Positions 23,758 through 34,822 are shown, counted from the stretch's first letter. The stretch: DNA of 64,000 nt from Dasypus novemcinctus (GCF_030445035.2 NC_080695.1:1416256-1480255); one strand, 5' to 3'. A program made the numbers and translations. Notes: generated by a model from the sequence alone, not told the origin.

Positions 23758-24831
23758 CAGCCTGATGGGCAGAGTCCAGCCCGTGGTCTCCTGTTTGTGA
23801 CCGCAGGACCCGGCAGGTTCTCAGACTCCTTCCAGCTCCGAATATGATTCTCAGAAAAAGCAAAATGAACCACATGCTCTTTCTAGCATGTGGCTCTACA
23901 ACTGGAGAATGCAGAGATGGGGTTTCTTCCTTTTGCACTCTGCTGAGAAATCCCGGCTTGCCAGCCCGCAGGGCGGCATGGAGCCACCAGTCCTTCTGGG
24001 GTGCGGGCGTGGGCGAGCCGCGCAGAACAGCTGTCCTGAGTCACGGTTCCAGGACAGGCAGCAGCTGGCACAGCACCTGCTCGCCCGCCCCCCGCCGCAC
24101 CTGCCACCTCACCCCGGGGTTTTGGCCACCGGGCAGGCAGGACAGGATAGCCCTGGATGACCGCCCCTCTAGAGGAAAGCGACAGATGTTAGCCCTGCCC
24201 CCACTGCCATAAGCAGTTCGAGAAATGAAAACTCGGGGTAAGTGAAGGGTGCGCGGGTAGACTCAGGCCCAAGCTGCCCTTGGGTGCCAGGGACAGTGGC
24301 TGTGCGAGGCAGAGGCTGCCGGGCGGTGCTGGCGACAGCTGGAGGGGGCGACACGGGGCTCAGCGTGCTGGGATGCCTCCCGCGCAGCTGCTGGGAGCAG
24401 CGCCAGCCGGGGCGGTGTGTGCCTCGGGCCCAGGGGCCGCCCTGAGGCCGCAGAACTCCCGCCCTCCCCTGGGGACATGGGGCCGGCTCCCACCCGAGGC
24501 AGAGGGCCCTCGTGGCCGGTGGCGCGGGCTGCCGCTCTCTCCCCTCCCCCGCTTCTGGTCTCCCACCGGCTCTGTCCTATCCTGCGTGGGCGCTCAGCCT
24601 TGCTGCGGGCAGCCCCGGGGCCTTCTGGAAGCAGCTCTTTGCTTGGAAATGTCAGTTCGAGCCTCCGGCCTGGGCACGCCGCTGCAGGGCAGAGGGGAGG
24701 GTGCGTCCTGCCGCCCCCACCCTGTCCGCCACCCGCTCTCTGGTGTCTCCAGCTGCAGCTGGTCCAGGCTTCCGGGGAAGGCTGTGTGTGTGCTATTGAG
24801 AGATGTGCCTTCTCCAGGCGTGAGACATCCC
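23758..24831. other. Intergenic sequence, part 2
   Basis: No gene, RNA or repeat that I can support. GC-rich with scattered open frames lacking any recognisable domain. Confidence 0.45.
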
Positions 24832-24970
24832 GGGAGAGCGGGCGTAGCTCAGGGTTGAGCGCCTGCTTCCCATGTATGAGGTCCCGAGTTCAATCCCCGG
24901 GGCCTCCTAAAGAAAATAATAAATTAATCATCTTTGTATGCTTTAAAAAACACACACACCAAAAAAACAG
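24832..24970 (+). mobile_element. DAS-I-like tRNA-derived SINE
   Basis: A tRNA-like head with an A box (GTAGCTCAGGGTTGAGCGCC) and a B box (GAGTTCAATCCCC) is followed by an A-rich tail with CA repeats. This matches my memory of the short armadillo DAS SINE derived from a tRNA. The head has lost the pairing needed for a working tRNA and is followed by a retroposon tail, so it is a SINE and not a tRNA gene. Confidence 0.75.
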
Positions 24971-26999
24971 ACCCAGGTTTACATGCCACTGTAAAATGCT
25001 CAGCTACTCCTTAATGCAGAGGGAGAAGCGAGCCCACTGTTGGGAAAGCAGTGCTTCCGGGTGATTTCCGAAGCCCCGGTGCTCCCTGATTAGGTTCGGG
25101 CTGCAGTGTGTGGGGTGCCACCTTGCCTCGGCCGAGCCCTGCCGGGCAGCTCGCCCCACCCCTACGCAGGCAGATGGGACTTCTGTGCAGACCCCAGAGG
25201 ACACTCGAGCTCCCAGCAGATCCTCCCACCCTCCCGTCCACCCTGGGCAAGCCCGGGGGGGCGCCCGAGTGGAGGCTGGAACAAGGGGGCCTTTTCTGCT
25301 CGCACAATGCCCCATTGTGCGCTCCTCTGGGAGAACAATACCGCCCCGGCCTGGGAAGCGAGGACAAAAGGGCCTTTGTGAGGACGGTCCCCACCTGAAA
25401 AGCAGGGCCCAGGGTCACACCTGATGACAGAGCTGCCCTTCCTCTCCTGCCTTCTGCCCCCCGAGCAGCTCAGGCATCCGGCCAGGAACAAGGGACGCCT
25501 GGGGCAGGCTCGGCAGAGGCGCGGGCTCCTCCTCGCCCTCCCCACGCGGCTGTGCCGGCTCGTTCAGGACGTCGGGAGGGAAGCAGGTTGTGGGTGCCTG
25601 CGGAAGGAGCCGGGTGCAGGCCTCGCGGGGGGGCTGTTCCTTGGGGCTCTAGCGCTGCGAGCCCCTGAGCATGCGCTGCCCAGAGTGGGAGGTGACCCAG
25701 CGGGCGCGTTGTTTGCACCCGGTGCCCTGTCTTTGATGGGCCCCGCTTTACAGCTGGGTTCCTAAGGAAGAGAAAGAAGACATCTTTATCCCACTGTGAG
25801 ATGCACACACGTGCCGTTACCCTGACAGCAGGGGACACTGGAGGCTGCAGAGGGGTTCTAGCAGTTGCCGGTCTGGCCTAGATTTGGGGATCTGGTGGCT
25901 GAGAGCCAGTCCCTCACTCGACAGGTGAAGAAGAAATACTTAACTAAGTCATGAACCCGGCAACGAAGATGGATCACCTGACTGTGCAAGTGTCAGTAAG
26001 TCATGTGTCAAAACACTAGGAACAAAATTGAGAGGCTGAAGGCAAGAAGATGTAAGAAAAAAATAAAACCAAGATCTATATTTGCAAAATACGCAAAAGA
26101 ACAAGTTCTTTAATATGTAAAGAGCCCTAGCAAATGAATAAGGAAATAACCACACCTCAAAGACTTGCTTGCAATTGCTCCACAATGTGCACCCCTCCCT
26201 GAAGCCACACCTGCAATCCCACCCTCACTGAGCACCTGTCTGCCCTGTCTGCAGGTGCAGGCTCGCTGGTGCCCCCACCAGGTTCTGCTTGGGTCAGCGG
26301 TCAGTGAGTTCTTGGATCCTCTGAGTCCCTGGTGTGCCTCACTCGCCTGTGGCCTGGGGTCCAGGTCCACCAGCCAGGAGGAGCGCTGCCTGTGCAGAGC
26401 CTGGGGGCTTGAGGATGCGGGGAAGAAGCTGGAGGAGCTGGTCAAATTCAGGGACAGCTGTTTGACAGTCACCCCAGCATCCTCTGCAGAGAGTGGAGGT
26501 GAGAGGCCAGCGAGGGCACACCTGTGAGGCACTTGGCCATCCCCTACCCATCCAGGCCTGCCCAGCACGCAGCCAGGGGAGCCCCGGACAGAGGCCGCTG
26601 CTGCCCCACCCCTCAACCAGAATCGTCCTTCCTAGGGGCCGGGCCGTCCCCCGGTGGTTCTGCAGCTTCGGCACATGGCAGACACATGCGGTGGGAGCAC
26701 AAAACCCAGGGGTCTTTGCCAGCCCTTCCCACTGGGCCCTCGGTTGCCCACGTGTGAACCTCCTGGGTGCTGACCCTGGCCCACCCTAGTTCCGGGTGGG
26801 ACGTGCTTGTCCAAGATCACATTTTATTTTCACTTTTGTGTGTGCCTTCCACCCCCCTTGAATGAGGGCTCCCTTAGAGGAGGGGTGGGTGGGAAAAGGG
26901 TGAGCGACGGAAGCTGTCACATTCCAGGACAGGTGATGCGCAGGTTTTCCTTCCCGGTACCCATTCCCGCGTCCTTGAGGCCTGCAGCACCGCACACGA
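24971..26999. other. Intergenic sequence, part 3
   Basis: Mostly unique-looking DNA. Positions about 25980-26160 are A-rich and resemble the 3' part of an old LINE-1 (phrases like AATATGTAAAGAGCCC and AAATGAATAAGGAAATAA). No gene is supportable. Confidence 0.4.
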
Positions 27000-27013
27000 C
27001 CTGCAGGGGGCGC
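27000..27013 (+). promoter_or_regulatory. Strong CTCF core motif upstream of LMF1
   Basis: CCTGCAGGGGGCGC fits the vertebrate CTCF core consensus at essentially every position. It lies about 290 bp upstream of the LMF1 start codon, between the oppositely directed SOX8 and LMF1 genes. Binding is inferred. Confidence 0.5.
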
Positions 27014-27301
27014 GCGGGCGCCCGGGCCCAAGAAGGCCTCCCGCCCGTGGGCGTGGCCGGCCGGAGAGGCGTGCCAATGGGGTGAGGGCGCGCACGGCGG
27101 GCCATAAGCGTGGCCTACGGGTTGTAGGCGAGGCCGTAGGGGTGAGGGAGGCTGGCCGGAGGGGGCGGGGCCGCCGGCTCGTGGGCGGGGCCAGCCGTGT
27201 GGGCGTGCCTGTAGGAACCCGAGCTGGGCCTGCACGGGAGGAGGCGGGGCCGGGGGCTATGGGCGGGGCCTCAGGGCGCGTGGCGGCTCGCGGCCCTCCC
27301 C

Positions 27302-27310
27302 GCGCATGCG
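27302..27310 (+). promoter_or_regulatory. LMF1: NRF1 motif overlapping the LMF1 start codon
   Basis: GCGCATGCG is the palindromic NRF1 core; its central ATG is the first in-frame LMF1 start codon at 27306. The motif is common near start sites of housekeeping genes. Binding is inferred. Confidence 0.45.
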
Positions 27311-27498
27311 TTGTAACGGCCAGGCAATGGCGGCGCCCGAGGAGGCGCTGAGGCAGCGGAGGCGCGGGGATGCAGCCCCTGAGACTGGGTCTCCGCCCGC
27401 GCCTCCGCGCGGGCCCGCGGGCCGCCCGGGCCGCCTCCGCGCGGGCACGTTCTGGCTGACCAGGATAGCGCTCCTGAGGGCGCTGGCGTTCGTTTACT
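27306..27498 (+). CDS. LMF1: LMF1 coding exon 1
   Basis: First coding exon of lipase maturation factor 1, an ER multipass membrane protein needed to fold lipoprotein lipase, hepatic lipase and endothelial lipase. It encodes 64 residues plus one base. MAAPEEALRQRRRGDAAPE and then GTFWLTRIALLRALAFVY align closely with human LMF1. The start used is the ATG at 27306, matching the human N-terminal length; a second ATG at 27327 has a better Kozak context and gives MAAPEE. The cytoplasmic, Pro/Arg-rich N-terminus leads into the first membrane segment from about residue 52. The exon ends with T before GTGAGT at 27499. The codon split across intron 1 becomes TCC (Ser) with exon 2; I recall Phe in human. 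Confidence 0.93.
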
Positions 27499-27960
27499 GT
27501 GAGTCCGCGGCGGGCCCCGCGCTCCCGCCCGCCCGGCCGCAGCCGTCCCCGCGACCCCCGCCCGCCGCGCCTCGGCGCCCGGCCCCGCACCCCCGGGGGC
27601 GCGGGGGTCGGGAGCGCCCGCAGCCTTCGGGCTTCCGGGGGCCGGGCCGGCGGCCGCGGTGGCGGTGTCTCCCCGCCCGTTCTCACCGCGCTCCCAGGAC
27701 GCGGCTGCGCGGGCTGGGGCGGGCGGCACGACGCCGACGACGTCCTCAGCGGGTGCAGCCGACCCCGCCTCAGGCAGCGGCGCGGAAGCCCGACGCGGCC
27801 ACCGGCCAGTGCCCGGCCCGCGGCCGCCGCGCGAGGGGCCCGCCCGCCCCCCAGGTCCGGCCCGGCCTGCCGGCGCTGCGAATTCCTCCTCCCTCGCGCC
27901 CCCAGCCCCCAAACCCCAGAAGCCGGAGGGCCGGGCTTGTGAGGCGCAGAACAGCCTAGC

Positions 27961-28394
27961 ACACGAGTAAACCGCTGGTGGTAACGCAAATCAAGCTCTG
28001 GGGTCCTCCAACGGCGCCGGAAGTGAGGAGGCTGCCGGAGGGGCGGGCACGTGGCGCCGCCGCATTTCCTCCTCATCCTCACACGTGGGGTGAGAAGAGC
28101 TGCATTGCAGGAGCGCTCTGGAAACTTCCACAAACACTCCCTAGACGCTGAAAGAAGGCCGGAGGCACTGCTGAGGGGGAGAGGGGCTCAGTTTTATATT
28201 TGCGTGACCGGGACCCCCGGGACCCCCGTCCTGGCCAGATGAGAGCCTTGTTCATCGCTGTAGGGCTCTCTGGAGGGAACTGGGTTTACTGTGCAGGCTT
28301 TTAACTCAGCTTCTCTTTGGGGTGTGACTTTTTTCCCCCTCCCCTCCATTAGCCCTTTAGCGGGGAGTAAAATATATGTAACTTAAAATGTAAC
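27961..28394. other. Intron 1 start, no further feature
   Basis: The CpG island fades out here. A CCGGAAGTG ETS-type site lies at about 28016-28024 next to a GGGGCGGGC GC box. Nothing else is supportable. Confidence 0.4.
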
Positions 28395-28722
28395 ATTTTT
28401 AAAAAGATTTATTTTTTTTACTTATTTCTCCCTACCCCCTCCTTGTATGCGCTTGCTGTGTCTGTTTGTTGTGTGCTCATCTTCCTTTTTTTTTCCCAAG
28501 AGGCACTGGGAATGGAACCTGGAACCTCCCATGTGGGAAGGAGACACCTAATTGCCTGAGCCACCTCACTCCTTGCTATATTGTGTCTCGTATTTTCCTC
28601 CTGTGTGTCGTCGCGCCAGCCCGTCTTGCTGGTCTTCTTTAGGAGACTCCGGGAACCGAGCCCGGACCTCCCATGTGGTAGGCGGGAGCTCAGCCCCTGG
28701 AGCCACATCTGCTTTCTAAAAT
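28395..28722 (-). mobile_element. DAS-type SINE
   Basis: Read on the minus strand it has two tRNA-like B-box modules: GGTTCCATTCCCAGTGCC and CGGGCTCGGTTCCCGGAGTC. The T-rich plus-strand start (TTTATTTTTTTTA) is the A tail. The phrases GGAACCTCCCATGTGGGA and ACCTCCCATGTGGTAGG are hallmarks of armadillo DAS elements as I recall them. Confidence 0.75.
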
Positions 28723-28724
28723 GT

Positions 28725-29834
28725 AACGTTAATTATTTTTAGGTGTAAAATTCGTGGTGTTAGGTCCATTCACAATGTTGTGTAACGATCATGACTGATA
28801 GAACTTTTTCATCACCCTCAACAGAAGCTACCCACCGAGCTCCGCATTCCTCCCTCCTGTTGGTAACCCTGCTCTCCTTTTTGTCTCTGTGAATTTACTT
28901 ATTCTAGGTGCTGCATGTAAGTGGAACTGTACCATCTTCGTCCCGTTGCGTCTGGCTGTTTCGCTCGGTGTAAGGTGTCAGGGTTCACCCGGCTCTAGTG
29001 TGGATCAGCACTTGGCTCCTTCTCACAGCTGAGTAGTCCTCTGCTTGCGGCCGGTCCACATGTGGTTTGTCCAGTCATCTGTGGATGGACGCTTGGGTGG
29101 CTTCCACCTTTTGGCCGTTGTGAATAACGCCGCTGTGAACATAGGGGTGCCAATATCTGTTCAAGTCCTTGCTTTCAGTTCTGTGTGGTATATACCTCGC
29201 AGTGGAATTCTGGGTCACATGGTAATTCTTTAACTTTTTAAGGAACTGCCTGACTGTTTTCCACAGAGACTGCACCATTCTAAATTCCCACCAGCATTTT
29301 TCCACGTCCCCAGCCACAGTTGTTGTCTATTGTCGCCCTCCTAGCGGGTGTGAATGGCATCTCACTGTGGTTTTGATTGGCATTTCCCTGGTAACTAATG
29401 AAGTTGAGCATCTTTCCTTGTGTGTTTGCATATATCTTCTTTAGAGAAAGGTCTGTTCAAGTCCTTTGCCCATTTTTTAAATTGAATTCTTTATTCTAGA
29501 TACTAGATTTGCACGTATTTTCTTCCATTCACTCTTTTGATAATGTCCTTTGCACAAAAGTTTCTAATTTTGATAAAGTCCAATTTATCTATGTTTGTTG
29601 TTGTTGTTGCCTGTGCTTTGGGTGTCATACTTAAGAAACCATTGCCAAATCCAAGGCCTTGGAGATTTTTCCTGTGTTTTCTTCCACGAGGATTATGGTC
29701 CTCAGCTCTTCAGGCTAGGTCTTCGGTCTGTTTTGAGCTAAGTGTTGTCCTTGGCGTGGGGTGGGCCTGGCCTCAGTCTTCTGTGTGGGAATGCCCGGTT
29801 TTCCCAGCACTGCTTGTTGACGAGCTTGTCCTGA
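28725..29834 (-). mobile_element. LINE-1 relic, first part
   Basis: T-rich text such as CTTTTGGCCGTTGTGAATAA, GGTATATACCTCGCAGTGGA and TTAAGAAACCATTGCCAAAT is characteristic of ancient mammalian L1 elements read on the strand opposite to the A-rich sense strand. It continues after an LTR insertion at about 30255 (CTTGGCACCCTTGGGGAAAC), showing that one L1 was split. Confidence 0.75.
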
Positions 29835-30254
29835 CCCATGAGGATGCTGTGGCTTGGCGCGTGTCCTCAGAAGATGTCATCAAGTCCTAACCCCAGTCCT
29901 GTGAGGAGAACGTGTTTGTAAATAGGGTCTTTGCAGATGGTGTTGGTTAAAATGAGGCCAAGTGAGACGAGAGTATGCCCTTGGTCCAGCAGGACCGTGG
30001 TCCTCCTAAGAAGGCACCGTAAGACAGACGGACACATGGCGTGTGACAGGCAGAGCTGCTTATGCCCCAAGCTGGCCACCGCCCACAGCAGGGGAGAGGC
30101 ACGGGCTGGGTTCTCCGGTTTCCGGGAAGGCGCAGCCTGCTGACACGTCGAGTCCAGGCTTGCGGCCCGCAAGCGGGGGGGCCAGTGCTTTTCTGCTGTG
30201 TGGGCCACCCCGTCCGTGGTCCTTACAGTGGCCCCAGCAAGCACAGGCAGGTGG
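29835..30254 (+). mobile_element. MaLR-like LTR remnant inside a LINE-1
   Basis: Shares AAATAGGGTCTTTGCAGATG and flanking text with the LTR at 7425-7810. Flanking L1 text is continuous across it, so it inserted after the L1. Edges are approximate. Confidence 0.5.
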
Positions 30255-30320
30255 CCTTGGCACCCTTGGGGAAACCTGTTGACCGTCTATGTGGGGTTTC
30301 TTTCTTCAGTTTGGCATGAT
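30255..30320 (-). mobile_element. LINE-1 relic, second part
   Basis: Continues the L1 interrupted at 29834: CTTGGCACCCTTGGGGAAAC then GTTGACCGTCTATGTGGGGT follows the L1 order. Confidence 0.55.
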
Positions 30321-31799
30321 TTTTTCAACTCTTAAAGTAATAAATAGTTCTTAACAGTGTTGCTTAATTATCCACAGCATTAAAAACCCATTTTGAAGCT
30401 TGAGCTGTCACTTAGCAAAAGATGAAGTCAAGAGAAAGCTAATCTTTGGGCTCTAATAGACTGTTAAAGGGTCCCGTAATGGAGCGGAAACCCCAGTGGC
30501 TTTGTGTGCAGAGCGCTCAGCTTCCTGAAGCTGGCCTCCAGGTCTCTCAGGTGCACCTGCTCGAGCTCCGCAGGGATTCTCGATTCAATTTAGAAGGAAG
30601 CGATTTTAGGCCACTGGGCCAAGCAGATATTTTAAGCCTGGTGCTGAATGTAGCATCATTTGCTTTGGTATTTTGGTGTTTTTCCCCCTCCCATCTTGTG
30701 AGTAACTATTATTTGGAATAGAATCAGGTTTTTTTTTCAGCCAGATCAAGAAACTGGTTTCCCAGTGGCAGAGGGACTTTGCTCTTTGGCTGAGAAGGCC
30801 TGGGGCAAGGGGGTACACATCCTGCTTTATCTCTTAGAACGTTCTGGGTCTTCTTGGGACTGGAGCTACACAGAATCCTAGTGCTTTCCAAGATGCTCAT
30901 AGAGGCTCTCCAAATACCTCATTGATGTTAATTTTAAAAACCTTTTTGCTATTTTGTAATTCAAAGCATGCTCCTAGTTAAAGCACATTGAACTTAGGTG
31001 ACCTTCACCGTATGCCAAGTGCCTCAGAAAGCACACGGTAACAAGGTGAGGAAAGCGAGGTGCCTTCAGAAGCATGCTGATGCACCCCGAGCCCGATGCC
31101 GGGAGGCCGGCTGCGTGGACACGGCTTTCTGGTGTGTGGTCTCGTGTGGTGCCTGCAGGACAGGCCTGGGCCGCTCGGGGACACGCGCTTCGTCGGTGCT
31201 CTCTCACGCATGTGTGGGTCACATTGCCCGGTGGGCGTTCACGGCCTGTCTGTAGGGCGCTGCTGTGCAAGCTGGGGTGTGCTCTTTGAACACCCGTGCT
31301 GGAAAGCGGCATTGTACCGCGCGCTGCAGCCCGTGAGGACTAAAGCTCCACCTGGTATCCTCTGGGCAGCCTTCATGCCCTGCAAAGCGTCTCCTGTACT
31401 GAACAGATATTTCTGTAGCGGCTGCCTGTGCTGGGCTCCCCTGGGCACTTTGCAAGGACAACCTCCTTACACCCCGAGGACACGTGGGGAGCAGAGAGGG
31501 TGAGCGGGTTGCCCAGGGTGCCCAGCCAGTCGTGGTGGCCACTTGAGTGCGGGCGGCCTGGCTCTGGCCCCTACCCCACTCAGGTGCAGCGCAGCCCCCT
31601 GCTTCCTACACACCAGTCCACGCCCCGGGCACCGACGTTCGTAGCCCTGAGAGGCCTCCCCGAGGAGAGATGGCCTGAGGCAGCGCAGACCCCTGGCACC
31701 CAGCTCCCTGTTCACTTTACACAGGACTCCGGAAAGCAGGTGGAGTGAGCGCGCGTGACGGGACTCCCGGCTGCCTTTGTGGAGTGCAGGGCAGTGTGG
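30321..31799. other. Intronic sequence without recognised features
   Basis: Unique-looking LMF1 intron. Positions 30420-30720 are moderately AT-rich without obvious repeat character and could be conserved, untested. No gene is supportable. Confidence 0.4.
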
Positions 31800-32665
31800 C
31801 CACCCTAGGGTGGCAGATGCTCGTGGGAGCCGGTTGCCTGGGGGGCTGGTCACCCAGGATGCTGGATGGCCTGGGGTGCCAGGTGGCCTTTGGGTGCTGG
31901 ACACCTAGGGTGCTGAACACCTGGGGTGCTTGGTGGCCTACGGGTGCTGGGGGCCTGGGGTGCCAGGTGGTCTGGGGTGCTGGACGCCTGGGGTGCCAGG
32001 TGGTCTGGGGTGCTGGACGCCTGGGGCGCTGGGTGGTCTGGGGTGCTGGACGCCCAGGGTGCTGGCTGGCCTGGGGTGCTGGCTGGCCTGTGGGGTGCTG
32101 GCCGCCCTGAGGTGCTGGTCACCGGGGATGCTGTGTAGCCTGGGGTGCTGGACACCTGGCATGCTGGGTGGCCTGAGGTGCTGGACACCTGGGGTGCTGG
32201 CTGGCCTGTGGGTGCTGGCCGCCCTGAGGTGCTGGTCACCGGGGATGCTGTGTAGCCTGGGGTGCTGGACACCTGGCGTGCTGGGTGGCCTGAGGTGCTG
32301 GACACCTGGCGTGCTGGCTGGCCTGTGGGTGCTGGTCGCTGGGAATGCTGGCTGGCCTGTGGGTGCTGGTTGCTGGGGATGCTGTGTAGCCTGGGGTGCT
32401 GGACACCTGGCGTGCTGGGTGGCCTGAGGTGCTGGACACCTGGGGTGCTGGCTGGCCTGTGGGTGCTGGTCGCTGGGAATGCTGGCTGGCCTGTGGGTGC
32501 TGGTTGCTGGGGATGCTGTGTAGCCTGGGGTGCTGGACACCTGGCGTGCTGGGTGGCCTGGGGTGCTGGTGACCTGTGGGTGCTGGACGCTCTGTGGTGC
32601 TGAACACCTGGGGTGCTGGGGGGCCCGTGGGTGCTGGTCGCTGGGGGTGCTGGGTGCTGTGGCCC
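31800..32665. repeat. G-rich minisatellite with higher-order units
   Basis: Built from short words GGGGTGCTGG, ACACCTGG and TGGCCTG in degenerate repeats of roughly 18-36 bases. On top of this is a higher-order period: the phrase GATGCTGTGTAGCC recurs at 32127, 32244, 32378 and 32512, that is every 117, 134 and 134 bases. The plus strand is G/T-rich. Long open frames here are repeat artefacts. Confidence 0.9.
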
Positions 32666-33394
32666 TTGTCTTTTGGCAGTGGGCTTTACGCTGAGCAGAG
32701 CTCTCCCTGGTGCTGCAGGAAGGCTCCTATCGCCCTGTGCTTGTTGGGGTCGCAGCTCCTCTTGACTTTCTCTAAGAAGGTTAGGATTTAAAGTTTTTGG
32801 GTTTTTCTGAAATTCTTTTTTCTGTGTCCTGCTGTGGTGGTATTGATTTGCGTTTTTGTTTCTGCGTATTTTTCTCCTTGAGTTGCTGGCTTTGTCACGG
32901 CCTCTGCGGCGCTTGGCCGTTCGCTTTAGGACTGAGGCGCTGAGCCTGTGGTGGTGTGGTGGGCGCTGGGGTGCGGTGCAGTGCGCCCGGTGGGTGTGGT
33001 GGGTGCTGGGGGATCGTCTTCCCGTGCAGCTCTGGCTGCTCCCAGGTTCCCCGCCTCCCCCGTGCTGCAGAGTGGCCGCCCCCCTCCGGCTTCTCTACCT
33101 CCCTCACCTACTTTCCCCTGGCCCTTTCTAGTCCTTCAGAAGCGGAAGGGTCTCTTGTCCTTTCTGTCCGTCTTGGTGGCATTTATGCCTCTTTATGCGT
33201 GTGTCATCCTTCCCGTAGGGTCTTGCAGGACAGACACGAGCAGCTCAGCTGAAGAGGTCGAGGAGGAGGGTGGGTGCCTGGCCTGGCAGTCCCAGCATCC
33301 CTCCAGTCCTCCTCCTCTGCTTCTATGAAAAAGCGGAGTGCAGAATTCACTGGTTTTCATCTTCCTTTCTGCTCGGACTTGCTGTGTGCCCATT
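32666..33394. other. Intronic sequence without recognised features
   Basis: Mixed composition with some T-rich patches (about 32770-32870). No gene or repeat that I can name. Confidence 0.4.
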
Positions 33395-33650
33395 TCTGGC
33401 CAAGAAGACATAGGTCTAAATATACTTGGGAATTTTTCAGGAACTTTTTGCTTTCTTGATAAAAGGAACCGATAAGACTTGTGCTGCTTTCCCTTCTCCT
33501 TTCTGCCTTAAACGTGGATGTGGGCTGGGGCTGCAGCAGCCACGCTGTGACTATCAGGCAGCAAGCCTGAGGAAGGAAGCTGGCGTGCTGCGGGTAGCAT
33601 CACTGAATGACCCAGTGCATTCCTTACTGTTAAATCCAGGGTTTCCTTGA
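33395..33650 (+). mobile_element. Possible old MaLR-like LTR fragment
   Basis: Text such as AAGCCTGAGGAAGGAAGCTG and the preceding CTTCTCCTTTCTGCC resembles the middle of mammal-wide MLT1-type LTRs. Strongly diverged; assignment is weak. Confidence 0.3.
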
Positions 33651-33989
33651 ACTTTCTACTTCTGAAGAGTGCCACCTTGGTGAGAAAGAGTGGGAGAGCC
33701 AGAAAGCAATGGCATGGGAAAAGGAGTGCGTGAATGAAAGTGCAGCGTGAGGGGGAATGTTAGGACCTAAGCCTGTGAGCGAAGGGCCCGTGTCACCACC
33801 CTTGTGTCTCTGCTGGGCCAAGGAGTATCCTCTGGGGCATACCCCATGTCCCTGTCCTCCTCCCCTTTGTCCCAGTCTGTCCCTTTGTCTTAGCAGTCCT
33901 GGCCTCCTGGTTGATCCTTGCTTGTTTTTTGATGGTTTGTGTGCGTTAAAAGGTCATTTTGGGAATGTCTATTATTACGAGTTATTTTT

Positions 33990-34742
33990 AACCACTTAAA
34001 ATAGTGATAACATATAACACAAAACACGCCATTTTGACCTCTGTAAGTGTATTATTCGGTGCCACTAATTACATTCACAGTGTTGTGGAACCAGCACCAC
34101 TGTCTGTTTCCAAAATATTTCATCAGCTCAAACAGCAAGTCTGTCCCCATTAGCCATCACCCCTTGCTCCCCTCTGCAGCCCCTGATAACCTGTTTTACT
34201 CTCTCTCCCATGAACACGCCACACCTGGTATTCCCCCCAGCGGGGTCCACGTTGCTCTCCTGGGCTGACTTAGGTCATGAAGCGTGCGTCGAGGACGCTG
34301 TTGCAGGGGTGTCAGGTGCGGTTCCTTTCCAAGCCAGGCGCTACTCACCGCGTGTCCCCACCACAGCGCCTTGAGCCGTTGTTGGTCGGGGCTTTTGGGC
34401 TGCTTCCATCCTCGGGCGATGATGAATAATGCCACTGCGAACATCGGTGCAGAGAAACCTGCTTGAGTGCCACCTGCAGTCCTCCCGGGTCCGTCCCTAG
34501 ACGTGGGGCTGTCGGCTCCTGTGGCGATTCGGTGATTAGCTTTCTGGGGAACCCCCAAACTGCCTTCCACAGGGGCTGCACCAGCGACGAGTGAGTGTCC
34601 AGTTTCTTCATGTCCTCTCTAACTCTTGCTGTTTTCCGATTTTTGTTTTTAACAGTTGGCATCCCAGTGGTTGTGAAGTGGCATCTGCCTGTGGTTTTGA
34701 TTTGCATTTTCCTAATGGCTGAAGATGTTAAGCATCTCTTTT
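33990..34742 (-). mobile_element. LINE-1 relic interrupted by SINEs, part 1
   Basis: Parallels the L1 at 28725 (ATTCACAGTGTTGTGGAACC, CAGCCCCTGATAACCTG, ATGATGAATAATGCCACTGC). It continues after two SINE insertions at 34823-34892 and from 35153 to about 35300. Confidence 0.7.
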
Positions 34743-34822
34743 TCTTTTAGGAGGTGCTGGGGACTGAGACCTCGTATGTGGAAAGCAGGTGCTCAACCAC
34801 TGAGATGCACCTGTTCCCCCTG
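34743..34822 (-). mobile_element. Short DAS-like SINE fragment in LINE-1
   Basis: TAGGAGGTGCTGGGGACTGA then GAAAGCAGGTGCTCAACCAC is the tRNA-head region of a DAS SINE read in reverse. Similar L1 words (GCATCTCTTTTT and GCATCTTTTAA) on either side suggest a target duplication. Confidence 0.6.

Larger units (their letters stand above)
27000..27960. promoter_or_regulatory. LMF1: LMF1 CpG island and promoter
   Basis: CpG-dense from about 27000 to 27960. Upstream of the ATG are several GC boxes (GGGGCGGGG at 27162, GGGCGGGGCC at about 27183, 27244 and 27261). No TATA box is seen, as expected for a housekeeping CpG-island promoter. The 27050-27275 stretch looks like degenerate tandem copies of a roughly 25-40 bp GC-box unit. 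Confidence 0.7.

Noticed and set aside
24841-24900. Functional tRNA gene
   Set aside because: A and B boxes are present, but the cloverleaf is imperfect and the sequence is followed by a SINE body and A-rich tail.
27306-27959. Extension of LMF1 exon 1 to a 217-codon single-exon protein
   Set aside because: The LMF1 similarity stops at the GTGAGT donor at 27499 and resumes at 36056 with matching phase; the remaining frame is GC-rich intron.
31845-32605. Pro/His/Gln-rich and Gly/Trp/Cys-rich proteins
   Set aside because: These frames are translations of the G-rich minisatellite on both strands.
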